Positions 8,804-17,734 of a stretch of DNA of 64,000 bases are shown one piece after another. Positions within the stretch are counted from its first letter, which is position 1, and each line of letters opens with the position of its first letter. Position numbers and translations under genes: made by a program. The notes under the pieces were generated by a model. It saw only the letters and a program-made list of their open reading frames with translations, had not been told where the DNA came from and ran no database searches. Source of the stretch: an uncultured Prevotellaceae bacterium (GTDB lineage Bacteria > Bacteroidota > Bacteroidia > Bacteroidales > Bacteroidaceae). The stretch is taken from positions 79,254-143,253 of the forward strand of contig ONGG01000008.1 of NCBI GenBank assembly GCA_900317305.1. The letters are read 5' to 3'.

Positions 8804-9226
8804 ATGAAAAAAAGAATTTACAAGAAGCCATTAATGGCAACAGAGGTATTTGCTCCTAATTTCTGCACTTCACCCTGTGATGAAAATCGAGAAGTCATCT
8901 TTGATGAATCTTCTTTTATCAAAAAATTATTCTATGATGCCAACAATATTGGACAATATGATACTGGAGAGCAAGTAGTAGACTACAGTAATACACCAAT
9001 TCCTAATTCTATCATCATGAATCCAATCGAAAACGAATGGCCAGAAGGGTTTTACAACGTACAAAATGCGGAATTTGTAAATCTCGCAACAAACAAGGAC
9101 TATTACAAAAACAGTTCGTATAGCCAAAAGACCAGGCTCCACTTTGTTTTTGGTATTAAAAGTGTGGAAGGTAATTACTACTATTTCAATTCAATGCCGA
9201 CAACACGTGCATTACCCCATTCATAG
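8804..9226 (+). CDS. Small protein of unknown function, KP-M-E-F family, copy 1
   Basis: A 140-residue protein with no family I recognise. Its N-terminus (MKKRIYKKPLMATEVFAPNFC) matches those of the genes at 43832 and 44640 in the pattern Y-x-KP-x-M, an acidic or V-x-F step, P, then cysteines at 21 and 25. Its C-terminus (VEGNYYYF...HS) matches copy 3 (IEGEVYYM...HS). There is no hydrophobic signal segment, so it is cytoplasmic or exported in some leader-dependent way. It has its own promoter. Shared ends around a variable middle suggest a precursor or a fast-evolving antigen, but this is inference. Confidence 0.65.
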   Translation: MKKRIYKKPLMATEVFAPNFCTSPCDENREVIFDESSFIKKLFYDANNIGQYDTGEQVVDYSNTPIPNSIIMNPIENEWPEGFYNVQNAEFVNLATNKDYYKNSSYSQKTRLHFVFGIKSVEGNYYYFNSMPTTRALPHS

Positions 9227-9243
9227 TACAGATCGAGGATAAA

Positions 9244-9327
9244 ACTATACAAAGTGCTATGAATACCGAACATTATTTATTCTACATCCGGTATTTCACC
9301 TACCAAAAACAGGTGATATTGTATAGT
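9244..9327 (+). other. Predicted three-way-junction RNA structure
   Basis: Three nested complementary pairs lie 18 bases after the stop of the small-protein gene. The outer stem is ACTATACAA (9244-9252) with 9319-9327. The first inner stem is AATACCG (9262-9268) with 9289-9295. The second is TCACCT (9296-9301) with 9311-9316. The two inner stems abut and could stack. It may be a transcript end, a regulatory RNA or a decayed element end. No T-run follows. Confidence 0.45.
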
Positions 9328-9532
9328 AAGCACTCTCATCTCTATGAATTAGTTATAAATAAATTTTGGTTAATGGCAAGAAAGGCTAACAAAAACAGAT
9401 AGACGTGTGGTCAGACTATAGCGTCACTACAAATAGCGTATGCATTCTGAATAAAATAAGAATGTTGTTTTATAATCCGTAAAAATGCTTTTGCCAATAA
9501 ATGCCACATCTCATAAAATCATTTTGCTAAAA

Positions 9533-9564
9533 TTTGGATTAATGCAAGTAAATGTATATCTTTG
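9533..9564 (+). promoter_or_regulatory. Promoter of the plus-strand polysaccharide operon
   Basis: TTTG (9533-9536), 20 bases, then TATCTTTG (9557-9564) match the Bacteroidota consensus well. The predicted leader is about 180 bases before the ATG at 9755 and contains the palindrome CTAGATGTAATCTAG (9624-9638). Besides this and the structure at 9244, the gap 9227-9754 shows nothing supportable. A leader this long leaves room for antitermination control, which is common for such loci. Confidence 0.6.
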
Positions 9565-9754
9565 CACCGAAATTATTAATGCATAAGACATTTCGTATTT
9601 GATTTGCCCAATAGCAATAATTACTAGATGTAATCTAGCATAAATGCCATCTCTTTCAAATGGGGTATTTTTCTACGTTTTGCCTTAATCTATGCGTTTA
9701 CAAAAATTTTGAGCATCGACAATAATATCTTCACTTTTTGATTGATTTCATTAT

Positions 9755-10405
9755 ATGAAGGACATAGCAGTATATGGAGCTGGCGGTTTTGGAAAAGAAG
9801 TTGTTTGTTTGATTCATGAAATCAACGAATATTTTCCAGCTAGTGAGTCGTGGAATTTTATAGGTTATTTTGATGACAATAAGCCTAAAGGATATCAAGC
9901 TGAATACGGAACAGTATTGGGTAGTCTAGACGAACTGAACAGTTGGTCAAGTCCACTTGCCATTGCCATTTCCATTGCTCAACCAGCTAATGTCAAGACC
10001 CTTTCAGAACGAATTGTTAATCCCCTCATCTCATACCCCAACTTGATAGCACCCGACGTTATATTCTATGACAGGGATAGCGTGAAATTTGGAAAGGGAA
10101 ATATTGTGTGTTCCAGTTGTTTGTTCAGCAGCGATGTGATTGTTGGTAACTTTAACATTTTCAACAATTTTATTTCTGTTGGGCATGATGACATCATTGG
10201 AAACTTCAATTCCATAATGCCTGCAGTCCGGCTTTCAGGAAATGTTACTATTGGTGATTGCAACTTTTTAGGTGTCTCGTCGATTATCTTACAATCTTTC
10301 AAGATTGGAAATTATACAACAGTTGGAGCTGGTAGTGTAATTATGCGAAAGACTAAAGATGGATGCACATATGTTGGAAATCCCGCAAAAAAAATAGAAT
10401 ATTAA
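9755..10405 (+). CDS. NeuD/PglD-like sugar O- or N-acyltransferase
   Basis: A 216-residue protein with an N-terminal nucleotide-sugar-binding Rossmann-like part (YGAGGFGKEV, residues 4-13) and a C-terminal left-handed beta helix of hexapeptide repeats (about 110-205), ending VGNPAKKIEY. This is the layout of NeuD/PglD acetyltransferases. They move an acyl group from CoA, or sometimes ACP, to an amino or hydroxyl group of a UDP-sugar or sialic acid. It is first in an operon with two carrier proteins and a condensing enzyme, so the donor could be the acyl-ACP made by its neighbours. That link is inference. Confidence 0.85.
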   Translation: MKDIAVYGAGGFGKEVVCLIHEINEYFPASESWNFIGYFDDNKPKGYQAEYGTVLGSLDELNSWSSPLAIAISIAQPANVKTLSERIVNPLISYPNLIAPDVIFYDRDSVKFGKGNIVCSSCLFSSDVIVGNFNIFNNFISVGHDDIIGNFNSIMPAVRLSGNVTIGDCNFLGVSSIILQSFKIGNYTTVGAGSVIMRKTKDGCTYVGNPAKKIEY

Positions 10406-10421
10406 TAATCAACACAATAAT

Positions 10422-10652
10422 ATGGAAATCAAAGATTTTATTGAGAATTTTGCAGATATCTTCGACGACACTGATGTTTCTACCTTTAAACCAGAAACTG
10501 AATTTCGCGAGTTGGACGAATGGACCTCAATGCTTGCTTTGTCAACCATGGCTATGGTAAGTGAGGAGTATGATGTTGAACTCTCTGCCGACGAGATGCG
10601 CAAATCTCAAACTATAGAAGACTTATTTAATTTCACAAAATCTCATATGTAA
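10422..10652 (+). CDS. Acyl carrier protein (first)
   Basis: A 76-residue acidic helical carrier protein. The phosphopantetheine site is most likely Ser36 in DEWTSMLAL, where the usual DSL motif is replaced by W-T/S-S as in dedicated biosynthetic carriers. It closely resembles the carrier at 31417-31644 (both have NFA..FDDTD and TEF.EL.EW). Its stop overlaps the SDR start by one base (TAATG), so the two are translationally coupled. It is not the fatty-acid ACP, which carries DSL. Confidence 0.85.
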   Translation: MEIKDFIENFADIFDDTDVSTFKPETEFRELDEWTSMLALSTMAMVSEEYDVELSADEMRKSQTIEDLFNFTKSHM

Positions 10653-11392
10653 TGGAGAATCTTTTGTCTCTCCAAGGCAAGCATATTCTGTTAACAGGGG
10701 CATCCTCTGGCATGGGAAAGGTGTTTGCCCAGATGATTGCCGCACAAGGAGCAAAATTGTCATTGCTTGCCCGTAACGAGGAACGTCTCCACCAGACTTT
10801 AGAAACAATGGATGGCGATGGACATGAGATATTTGTTTGTGATCTCACAAATGAAGACATGCTCAAAGATGTTGTCTCCAAGATAGACAAGTTGGATGGC
10901 ATCGTACTATGTGCAGGAATCAACGATTTTGTCCCCCTCAAGTTCATCAAGCAATCCAATATCAGCAAAATGTTTCAAACCAACTTTTTTTCTCATCTGA
11001 TATTGGTGCAGATGCTGGTGAAAAAGAAGCTTGTGAACAAAAATGCCTCTATAGTATTTATCTCTTCTCTATCTTCCATGCTAGGTGTACAAGGGACACT
11101 TCTTTATGCTTCTTCCAAAGCCGCCATCAATTCCGCAGTACGAGTGATGGCTTCAGAATTAGCCAATTTGAAGATTCGTGTAAATGCCATTTGTCCAGGT
11201 ATAGTGAAGACCGAGATGCTTTCCAATACGAATATCAACGAGGATACTTTTACCAAGCAAGAGTCACAATATCCTTTAGGCCTTGGAACGGCCAATGATG
11301 TGGGCAACGCCGTGTTGTTTCACCTGTCAGACCTCAGTCGTTGGCTTACCGGGCAATGCATGATTCTAGATGGCGGTTTTACGTTAAATTAG
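10652..11392 (+). CDS. SDR family oxidoreductase (FabG-like)
   Basis: A classical short-chain dehydrogenase of 246 residues. The cofactor motif TGASSGMG is at 15-22, the catalytic Ser near 139, and Tyr152/Lys156 in YASSK. By position between a carrier protein and a KASIII-like enzyme it probably reduces a 3-oxoacyl-ACP to the 3-hydroxyacyl form. The stop at 11392 is followed 6 bases later by the KASIII gene. A paralogous SDR lies at 30668-31417 in the matching gene order. Confidence 0.85.
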   Translation: MENLLSLQGKHILLTGASSGMGKVFAQMIAAQGAKLSLLARNEERLHQTLETMDGDGHEIFVCDLTNEDMLKDVVSKIDKLDGIVLCAGINDFVPLKFIKQSNISKMFQTNFFSHLILVQMLVKKKLVNKNASIVFISSLSSMLGVQGTLLYASSKAAINSAVRVMASELANLKIRVNAICPGIVKTEMLSNTNINEDTFTKQESQYPLGLGTANDVGNAVLFHLSDLSRWLTGQCMILDGGFTLN

Positions 11393-11398
11393 TAATCG

Positions 11399-12448
11399 AT
11401 GGCAACTATAAAATATAATAATGTGGGTATACGAGCCATATCAGCTTGTGTTCCACGTCAGATAGTATACAATAAAGACTTAGGCTATCTTATTCCTGAG
11501 GAAGAGATAGAAAAGACCATCAGCAACATTGGCGTCGTTGAGCGTAGAATAGCTGAAGATGGAGTGTGTGCATCGGATTTGTGTTTTAAGGCAGCACTCC
11601 AGCTCATGGAAGACAACGACATTGCTCCTGAGAGTATTGATGTTTTGCTCTTTATGAGTCAAACTTCCGACTATCGCATCCCAGCCACCGCACCCATTTT
11701 GCAACATCGTTTGGGATTGTCTATTGACACTCTCTGTCTAGATCTTACTTTAGGATGCTCTGGATATGTCTTTGCATTGTCAACTGCTTTTGCCTATGCC
11801 TCAATGGAAGGTATTAACAGGGTTTTGCTACTTGATGGTGAGACATTCTCAAAAATCGTGAACAAGCGCGACAAGGTTGACTGGCCTCTATATGGCGACG
11901 GAGCCACTGCCACACTGATAGAAAAAGGAGACTTCGGAACGTCCACATTCATTCTCAGGTCAGATGGTTCAGGCAAAGATGCTGTTATCATACGCGATGG
12001 AATAAGAAATACCATTACCACAGAATCTTGTGTGGAGAAAGAAGAAGAAGACGGCAACATCCGCACAGGTCTTGAAGTGTTCATGGATGGTATGGCCGTA
12101 TTTAATTTTGCGATGAAACGAGTACCTAAGAGTATTAAGGAGATTTTGGAAATCAATAGCCTCACCATGAATGATATTGATTGGCTTGTTTTTCACCAAG
12201 CCAACAAATTCATGACCGACTTTTTTATCAGGAAGTTGAAATTTGATGCCACAAAAGTGCCATATTGTATTCAAAAATATGGGAATACAAGTTCTACATC
12301 GGTACCTCTGACCATTGTATCAGAGCTACACGACAAGCTTAAAGACGGCGACCGTCTAGTAATGAGTGGGTTTGGTGCTGGGCTAAGCTGGGGAACAGCC
12401 CTGCTTTCATTCAATAATTGCAAAATATCTCCAGTGATAGAATATTGA
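11399..12448 (+). CDS. 3-oxoacyl-ACP synthase III family protein (KASIII-like)
   Basis: A 349-residue thiolase-fold enzyme with the full KASIII triad: Cys120 in TLGCSGY, His266 in FHQANKFM, and Asn296 in YGNTSS. It would condense an acyl-CoA with malonyl-ACP, or transfer an acyl group. Its position within ACP-SDR-KASIII-FkbH genes suggests a short acyl group for glycan decoration rather than bulk fatty acid synthesis. It is related to the enzyme at 29665-30663 and shares the FHQANKFM stretch. Confidence 0.85.
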   Translation: MATIKYNNVGIRAISACVPRQIVYNKDLGYLIPEEEIEKTISNIGVVERRIAEDGVCASDLCFKAALQLMEDNDIAPESIDVLLFMSQTSDYRIPATAPILQHRLGLSIDTLCLDLTLGCSGYVFALSTAFAYASMEGINRVLLLDGETFSKIVNKRDKVDWPLYGDGATATLIEKGDFGTSTFILRSDGSGKDAVIIRDGIRNTITTESCVEKEEEDGNIRTGLEVFMDGMAVFNFAMKRVPKSIKEILEINSLTMNDIDWLVFHQANKFMTDFFIRKLKFDATKVPYCIQKYGNTSSTSVPLTIVSELHDKLKDGDRLVMSGFGAGLSWGTALLSFNNCKISPVIEY

Positions 12449-12474
12449 TTAAACCTCTCTGATTAGAACATATT

Positions 12475-12888
12475 ATGCTTGAAGGCTTTCGGTTTCATCA
12501 TATCGGAATAGCATGCTTCTCCATAGTGGAAAGCAAATTATTCTATGAACAGTTGGGGTATTTGGCCACTGAAGTTCAAGATGATCCTATTCAGGACATA
12601 CGTATTTGCTTTTTAGAAAAGCCAGGCATGCCAACTCTTGAATTGCTTGCCCCCATCGATGAGAAGAGCCCGGTGAACAGGATACTACAATCACAAGGAG
12701 TTACCCCATACCACATATGCTATGAGGTGGATGATTTTGATCAAATCCTCACTCAATTACGTAAAGAGGAGAAATTTGTTCGTGTAAGCAAGCCTGCCCC
12801 GGCATGTGCCATCGCCAATCGACGCGTGGCTTTTATGTTCAGAAAAGACGTGGGACTTGTTGAACTAGTTGAAAAGGAGGCAAAATGA
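12475..12888 (+). CDS. VOC (glyoxalase/methylmalonyl-CoA epimerase-like) protein
   Basis: A 137-residue vicinal-oxygen-chelate fold protein with FHHIGIA (candidate metal ligand near residue 9), MPTLELLAP and VGLVELVE, all typical of the methylmalonyl-CoA epimerase/lactoylglutathione lyase superfamily. Its place just before the fkbH-like gene recalls clusters where small VOC proteins epimerise or modify acyl thioesters. The reaction here is unknown. It overlaps the next gene by 4 bases (ATGA). Confidence 0.75.
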   Translation: MLEGFRFHHIGIACFSIVESKLFYEQLGYLATEVQDDPIQDIRICFLEKPGMPTLELLAPIDEKSPVNRILQSQGVTPYHICYEVDDFDQILTQLRKEEKFVRVSKPAPACAIANRRVAFMFRKDVGLVELVEKEAK

Positions 12889-14459
12889 AATATTTTATTT
12901 TCAGGAACCAAACCATAGAACCATTTTTCGGTGAGAATGAGATAGGTTTTTCTGGGTATGATGACATCAGCAACATACCTGCAGATGTCGAACGCTTTAT
13001 ATGGTTTTATCAAGTTCCATTCAATTTTAACAGCCAGCAATTGTCTCTTGAAGTGGGCACATACATTGACAAGCTTCGTATGGTCGTCTCACAGATCGAA
13101 GGTCGTGAAATATGGGTTTTCACGCTTTCCAATCTATTTAGATGCCAGATGATTGGCAATGACTATCAAGTAGCCGAGGCTATCAACTCCTTCAATAGCC
13201 AAGTGCTGGAGTTATCCAAAGAGAACTCCAACATTCGGATTATCGACTTTTCCGAGTTCACCAGTTTGTACCCCTCAGAGCTATTGGTCAATTGGAAATT
13301 CTACTTCATTTCCCAGACCCAATTGAATACTAAGCTGGCAAAAGACTTTTCCATTTGGTTTTCAAAAAAAGAAGAAGAGTTGGCCCTTAAGCGCAAAAAA
13401 TGCCTTGTGCTCGATCTCGATAACACGTTATGGGGTGGCATTCTTGGAGAGGATGGTGTCACTGGAATCAAAATTGGGGGCGATTATCCAGGCAAGGCAT
13501 TTCTATATTGGCAGCAAGCGCTTCTTGAATTAAGCAAGACAGGAGTTATTCTTACCATATGCAGTAAGAACAATGAACAAGACGTGCTGGAGGCTTGGGA
13601 GAAGAATCCCTTTATGGTGCTGCGCAAGGAGCATTTTAGTGCATGGCGCATCAACTGGCAAGATAAAGCCACAAACATTCAGGATTTAGCCCAAGAGCTC
13701 AATATAGGTCTCGACAGTATGGTGTTTGTTGATGACAATCCCACGGAAAGGGCTCTCATTGCCCAAATGCTTCCCATGGTAAGTGTTCCTGATTTTCCCT
13801 CAAAGCCATTCGAATTGATTGCTTTTTTCCGCCAGATGGTCGACCACTATTTCCGAATCTACGCCATTACCAACGAAGACCGCAAAAAGACGGACCAATA
13901 CAAAGCGAATGCACAACGTGCTGCTGAGCGCAGCAAATTCGTTGACATGGACTCATATCTTCGCAGTTTGGAAATTGAGCTGTCTATTTTACCTGCCGAC
14001 GAGTTCAATATTAGTAGAATTGCCCAAATGACCCAGAAAACGAACCAATTTAACCTCACGACCCATCGTATGACAGAGCAAGAGGTGAAAGACAAGTTGT
14101 CTGAGGGATGGCTAATTTATTGTCTAAGTGTAAGCGACCGTTTTGGTGATAATGGAATCACCGGTGCCATTTTTATAACGCCTACCCATCACATTGACAA
14201 TCTGCTATTGAGTTGTCGTATTTTGGGCAAAGGCATCGAGCAAGCATTCGTTTCCTTTATTCTTAATCGTCTTCATGCAGTTGGGGTTGAATCAGTGACC
14301 GCCACATATCTCCCGACAATAAAGAATGGCCAGACCGCAGATTTTTATGATCGTTTAGGGTTTAAGTCAACACGTCATGACTCAGCAGGCAAAGATTATC
14401 AAATCAAATTGACTGAAGACTTACCAATAAAAGACTATTATCAAATTAAAACAAAATAA
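12885..14459 (+). CDS. FkbH-like HAD-IIIC protein (glyceryl-ACP forming)
   Basis: A 524-residue protein with an N-terminal region of about 165 residues, then a HAD domain with the nucleophile motif LDLDNTLWGG (Asp177, Asp179) and a C-terminal GNAT-like part. FkbH family enzymes take the glyceryl group from 1,3-bisphosphoglycerate, dephosphorylate it and load it on a carrier protein. A carrier gene follows 3 bases later, as expected. The cluster can thus supply a three-carbon acyl unit, as glyceryl-ACP or a derivative, for sugar decoration. Confidence 0.85.
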   Translation: MKYFIFRNQTIEPFFGENEIGFSGYDDISNIPADVERFIWFYQVPFNFNSQQLSLEVGTYIDKLRMVVSQIEGREIWVFTLSNLFRCQMIGNDYQVAEAINSFNSQVLELSKENSNIRIIDFSEFTSLYPSELLVNWKFYFISQTQLNTKLAKDFSIWFSKKEEELALKRKKCLVLDLDNTLWGGILGEDGVTGIKIGGDYPGKAFLYWQQALLELSKTGVILTICSKNNEQDVLEAWEKNPFMVLRKEHFSAWRINWQDKATNIQDLAQELNIGLDSMVFVDDNPTERALIAQMLPMVSVPDFPSKPFELIAFFRQMVDHYFRIYAITNEDRKKTDQYKANAQRAAERSKFVDMDSYLRSLEIELSILPADEFNISRIAQMTQKTNQFNLTTHRMTEQEVKDKLSEGWLIYCLSVSDRFGDNGITGAIFITPTHHIDNLLLSCRILGKGIEQAFVSFILNRLHAVGVESVTATYLPTIKNGQTADFYDRLGFKSTRHDSAGKDYQIKLTEDLPIKDYYQIKTK

Positions 14460-14462
14460 ACA

Positions 14463-14684
14463 ATGGAAGAGCAAATTATTAAAATAATGGAAGATGTACT
14501 TGATGAACAAGGTATCAACTTGGAAAGTACACAAGATTCTTTAGAAAACTGGAATTCCCTTCGTCAACTTAATCTTGTGAGTGAACTTGAAGACGCATTT
14601 GATGTTGAGTTCGACCCCGAGGAAATTGCCGAAATGAAGAGTGTAAAGGCTATAATTGATTTTGTCAGAATGAAGCAAGAGTAA
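14463..14684 (+). CDS. Acyl carrier protein (second, FkbH partner)
   Basis: A 73-residue carrier with the phosphopantetheine serine at Ser32 in ENWNSLRQ. It differs from the other two carriers of the locus and lies directly behind the fkbH-like gene, so it is the likely acceptor of the glyceryl unit. It is the last gene of this tightly packed run. The 296 bases that follow contain a small hairpin (AAATCTC/GAGATTT, 14846-14869) and no gene. Confidence 0.85.
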   Translation: MEEQIIKIMEDVLDEQGINLESTQDSLENWNSLRQLNLVSELEDAFDVEFDPEEIAEMKSVKAIIDFVRMKQE

Positions 14685-14980
14685 TAGTATTATCATACAA
14701 CACTCCACATCACGACATTCCATACAACTACCTGAAAATCAGTTGCTAATCAATGGAATTACTGTAGATTTTATGATAAGAAGGATTTATAATTACTTTA
14801 ATTTTTGAATTTGAAATGATTTTTTATAATAGAACATTGTATCGAAAATCTCTTATAACAATGAGATTTAATCGTACTAAGTTGTTTTTTTCTTATACTT
14901 ATTTAAAATTTTCAGAGCTACAACCTTGATGCTCCACCAATGTATCGCAAAATTCCAATTTTCGACTTATCAATTGTTTT

Positions 14981-16138
14981 ATGAAGGTACTTTATTCTAC
15001 ACAAAGTATTGTTGAATACGATGGCCATCACTACTACAGCAATCCCGTCCAAGCCACCTACAAGCGATACCTGACACTAGGAGATGAAATAACGGTATTC
15101 TGTTATCAGAAGAATGTTAGTGAGCCCAAAAGTGATATGGTGGACAAGGGAGCGGTGAGATTTGTCGCCGCTAAGAAAGTAAACTCACTTGGAGCTCTCA
15201 TTAAGCGTGTCAGCCGCCATAACGATCGGTTGGCTGAACAGTTGGTAAAAGAGACAGATGTATGTGTGGCGCATGTCCCTTGCGGACACAGCAGCCAGGT
15301 GGTCAAGTATGCGCGGAAATATGGCAAGCCCTATTTGTTAGTTGTTTGCGGGTGTCCATGGGATGCCTTGTGGAACTACAATTGGAAAGGCAAACTTATG
15401 GCCCCACTAGCCTATCTGTCATTACGCCGTTTAATGAAAGATGCTTCATATTCCATTTATGTCACTAAAGAGTTTCTGCAGCGGCGCTACCCTACGAAAG
15501 GACGATTCATTGGTTGCAGTAATGTAAACATTAAGACAGGCATCAGCGAGGTTTTAGAAAGGCGACTTCAGATCATTCACCAACTAGAGGATGAGAAGCG
15601 CACATTACGTATTGGCACTGCGGCTGCAATCGACGTACCTTATAAGGGACAGGAATATGTTATTCGTGCTCTTGCCAGACTTCACTCTAAAGGCATTGAC
15701 TATGAATATCACCTCATCGGACTCGGCTCTGATGAACGGCTGCGCGACATTGCCCAAAAAGAGGGTGTCGGCGACAGGGTGTTCTTCCATGGTTCTCTAC
15801 CACATAATGAGGTGCTTGCATTCATGGATGATATAGACATCTACGTTCAGCCCAGCAAGCAGGAGGGGCTGCCACGAGCCGCCATTGAAGCCATGAGCCG
15901 TGGATGTATGTGTCTTGGATCTAGGGTAGCAGGCATACCTGAGCTACTTGAAAATGACTATCTGTTTGCCAAGGGTGATGTTGAACGTATTGCAGAAATA
16001 CTTGGCAGCGTGACATCAGATAGACTTGAACAGCAGGCACGGCGGAACTTTGTTACCTCAATGGATTATGACCGCGATGTGCTGAACAAGAGAAGGACAG
16101 AATTCATAGAAGAATTCAAGAGAAGCTATTCAAAATAA
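14981..16138 (+). CDS. Glycosyltransferase family 4 (GT-B)
   Basis: A 385-residue GT-B glycosyltransferase. The C-terminal donor domain has the usual E-x7-E pattern in QEGLPRAAIEAMSRG, and GSLPHNEVLAFMDDIDIYVQPS precedes it. There is no signal or transmembrane segment, so it acts on the cytoplasmic face. It probably adds one sugar to the lipid-linked repeat unit. A TagF-like gene follows after 16 bases. Confidence 0.85.
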   Translation: MKVLYSTQSIVEYDGHHYYSNPVQATYKRYLTLGDEITVFCYQKNVSEPKSDMVDKGAVRFVAAKKVNSLGALIKRVSRHNDRLAEQLVKETDVCVAHVPCGHSSQVVKYARKYGKPYLLVVCGCPWDALWNYNWKGKLMAPLAYLSLRRLMKDASYSIYVTKEFLQRRYPTKGRFIGCSNVNIKTGISEVLERRLQIIHQLEDEKRTLRIGTAAAIDVPYKGQEYVIRALARLHSKGIDYEYHLIGLGSDERLRDIAQKEGVGDRVFFHGSLPHNEVLAFMDDIDIYVQPSKQEGLPRAAIEAMSRGCMCLGSRVAGIPELLENDYLFAKGDVERIAEILGSVTSDRLEQQARRNFVTSMDYDRDVLNKRRTEFIEEFKRSYSK

Positions 16139-16154
16139 TCTTAATAATGATAAT

Positions 16155-17342
16155 ATGGCATCTGCATCGCTCATCAACAAAGTCAAGTATTCGCCTTTGC
16201 TCTACGCTGTATATTACTATGCAGGTAGTCTTGCTATCAAACTGCTAAAACTAATGTTGCGGCCTGATGAGAGGTTGATACTCTTTTCGAGCTATAGCGG
16301 GAAGCGGTATGACGATTCACCCAAGGATATCTACGAAGCTATGCTACACGATCACCGTTTTGATGGTTATAAACTTGTTTGGGCATTCTCCGAACCCGAA
16401 AGATATAATATAGGCAGGGCACATAAGGTAAAAGTAGACACGCTATCCTACTACAAGGCTGCGCTAAAAGCTAGGGTGTGGATTACCAATGTCAGCATGA
16501 CACGTGGTCTGAGTTTCAAGGGTATCAACACCTTTTCACTGAATACGTGGCATGGTGTACCCATAAAGTTTATAGGTAGTGATGTACGCAACAGCGATGG
16601 TGGTACGTTCCGGATAAAGGGTAAAGTCAAAACCATCGACATACAATTAGCTCAAGGGAGTTACGAAAAGTCTATCTACCCAAGGGCCTTTGGATTAGAC
16701 GAGAAACAAGTCCTGGTAACAGGATTGCCACGCAACGACTCGCTTGTGTATGACAATTATCCCGAAAAGATAGCCATTCTGAGAAAAGAATTAGGCATTC
16801 CAGAAGGTAAAAAAGTGATACTATATGCCCCTACATACCGCGAATATGAGAAAGACAAATGGAGAAATTGTATAATGAAACCACCCTTTAACCTGAAGCG
16901 ATGGAAAGCGCAACTGAGTGAAGACTATGTTCTGATGATTAGAGCTCATCAGGAAGTGGTCAAGGTGTTGAATTTGGAGGAGGACGAATTTGTCAGAGAT
17001 GCTTCTTCATTTCCGGTACTGAACGACCTTCTATTAATTACCGACATACTCATTTCAGACTATTCGAGTATCATTTTCGACTTCTCGATACTTAGTAGAC
17101 CCATCATCTGTTATACCTACGATTTTGAGAGGTATAAACAAGCAAGGGGTATGTACTTTGATATCCGCAAAGAACTACCAAGTGCTGACACCGAAGAAAG
17201 ACTAATTTCAATAATTAAATCTAATAACCAAAACAAAATGAGGGAGGTTGTAATAAGGTTCAGAGACAAATACATTCAGGAATATGGCAATTCCTCGCAG
17301 AGAGTGCTTGATGTGGTTTTCAATGCCCTAAACAAGCATTAA
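16155..17342 (+). CDS. CDP-glycerol/polyol phosphotransferase family protein (TagF-like), copy 1
   Basis: A 395-residue member of the CDP-glycerol glycerophosphotransferase family. Family motifs are the catalytic His133 in WHGVPIKF, GLPRND at 190-195, YAPTYRE near 225-231 and ISDYSSIIFDF near 301-311. These enzymes move a phospho-polyol (or related CDP-activated group) onto a glycan, making phosphodiester bonds. Because the locus also makes a phosphonate, the donor could be CDP-glycerol, CDP-ribitol or a CMP-phosphonate. It is the last gene of the plus arm. Confidence 0.85.
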   Translation: MASASLINKVKYSPLLYAVYYYAGSLAIKLLKLMLRPDERLILFSSYSGKRYDDSPKDIYEAMLHDHRFDGYKLVWAFSEPERYNIGRAHKVKVDTLSYYKAALKARVWITNVSMTRGLSFKGINTFSLNTWHGVPIKFIGSDVRNSDGGTFRIKGKVKTIDIQLAQGSYEKSIYPRAFGLDEKQVLVTGLPRNDSLVYDNYPEKIAILRKELGIPEGKKVILYAPTYREYEKDKWRNCIMKPPFNLKRWKAQLSEDYVLMIRAHQEVVKVLNLEEDEFVRDASSFPVLNDLLLITDILISDYSSIIFDFSILSRPIICYTYDFERYKQARGMYFDIRKELPSADTEERLISIIKSNNQNKMREVVIRFRDKYIQEYGNSSQRVLDVVFNALNKH

Positions 17343-17360
17343 TAAATTCGACCTGTATGG

Positions 17361-17588
17361 TTGAAAAAAAATATCAAGAGACTATTTTTGCTACAGTTTC
17401 GCAAGTAGCGAAGGACCTGCATAATTTAACATAAAACAGGAATAAAAATAGTTTCGAAATATGCTCAACTCATTGAAAATAAGTTACTTTACAATCGTCA
17501 AACCGTAAAGTTCAAACTTAGAAGCCGTGAGCAAAGTAAGCATCCAAATAATACACATTGTTTCAGTTGTATTTTGGTTGTACTTTTG
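17361..17588 (+). promoter_or_regulatory. Two consensus promoters without an intact gene
   Basis: TTG (17361-17363), 19 bases, TATTTTTG (17383-17390) and then TTG (17558-17560), 20 bases, TACTTTTG (17581-17588) both match the Bacteroidota consensus. No gene follows the first. The second precedes the truncated frame at 17626. They may be leftovers of a gene destroyed by the IS66-like insertion at about 17730. Nothing else is visible in 17343-17625. Confidence 0.5.
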
Positions 17589-17625
17589 CCAAGCAATATT
17601 GCACCCAACTACAACTGTTTTGATT

Positions 17626-17733
17626 ATGGCACATGACGAGTTTGTCGATTTGCAGTGTAAGCGTCTCCGCGATTACGCATTGGCTTTCATTGTAAGCATT
17701 CGACGAAGTACAGGTATTAATACCTATATGTAA
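17626..17733 (+). pseudogene. Truncated N-terminal reading frame of unknown function
   Basis: An ATG at 17626, downstream of a good promoter, opens a 35-residue frame (MAHDEFVDLQCKRLRDYALAF...). Its stop codon is formed by the GTAA at 17730-17733, the probable left end of the IS66-like element. It therefore looks like the first part of a longer gene cut by the insertion. I do not recognise the family. Confidence 0.4.
17712..17725. repeat. Perfect palindrome AGGTATTAATACCT
   Basis: A 14-base perfect palindrome just outside the probable IS66-like left end. It could be a preferred target or an operator of the lost gene; nothing further can be said. Confidence 0.4.
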
Positions 17734-17734
17734 C

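Noticed and set aside
10422-12448. First ACP-SDR-KASIII set as the cell's primary fatty acid genes
   Set aside because: The carrier lacks the DSL motif of fatty-acid ACP, a second similar set is present, and both sit among glycan genes; fabD and fabF are absent.
9755-14684. Polyketide or nonribosomal peptide cluster suggested by FkbH, ACP and KASIII
   Set aside because: No modular synthase, adenylation or thioesterase domain is present; the neighbours are glycosyltransferases, a flippase and a polymerase.
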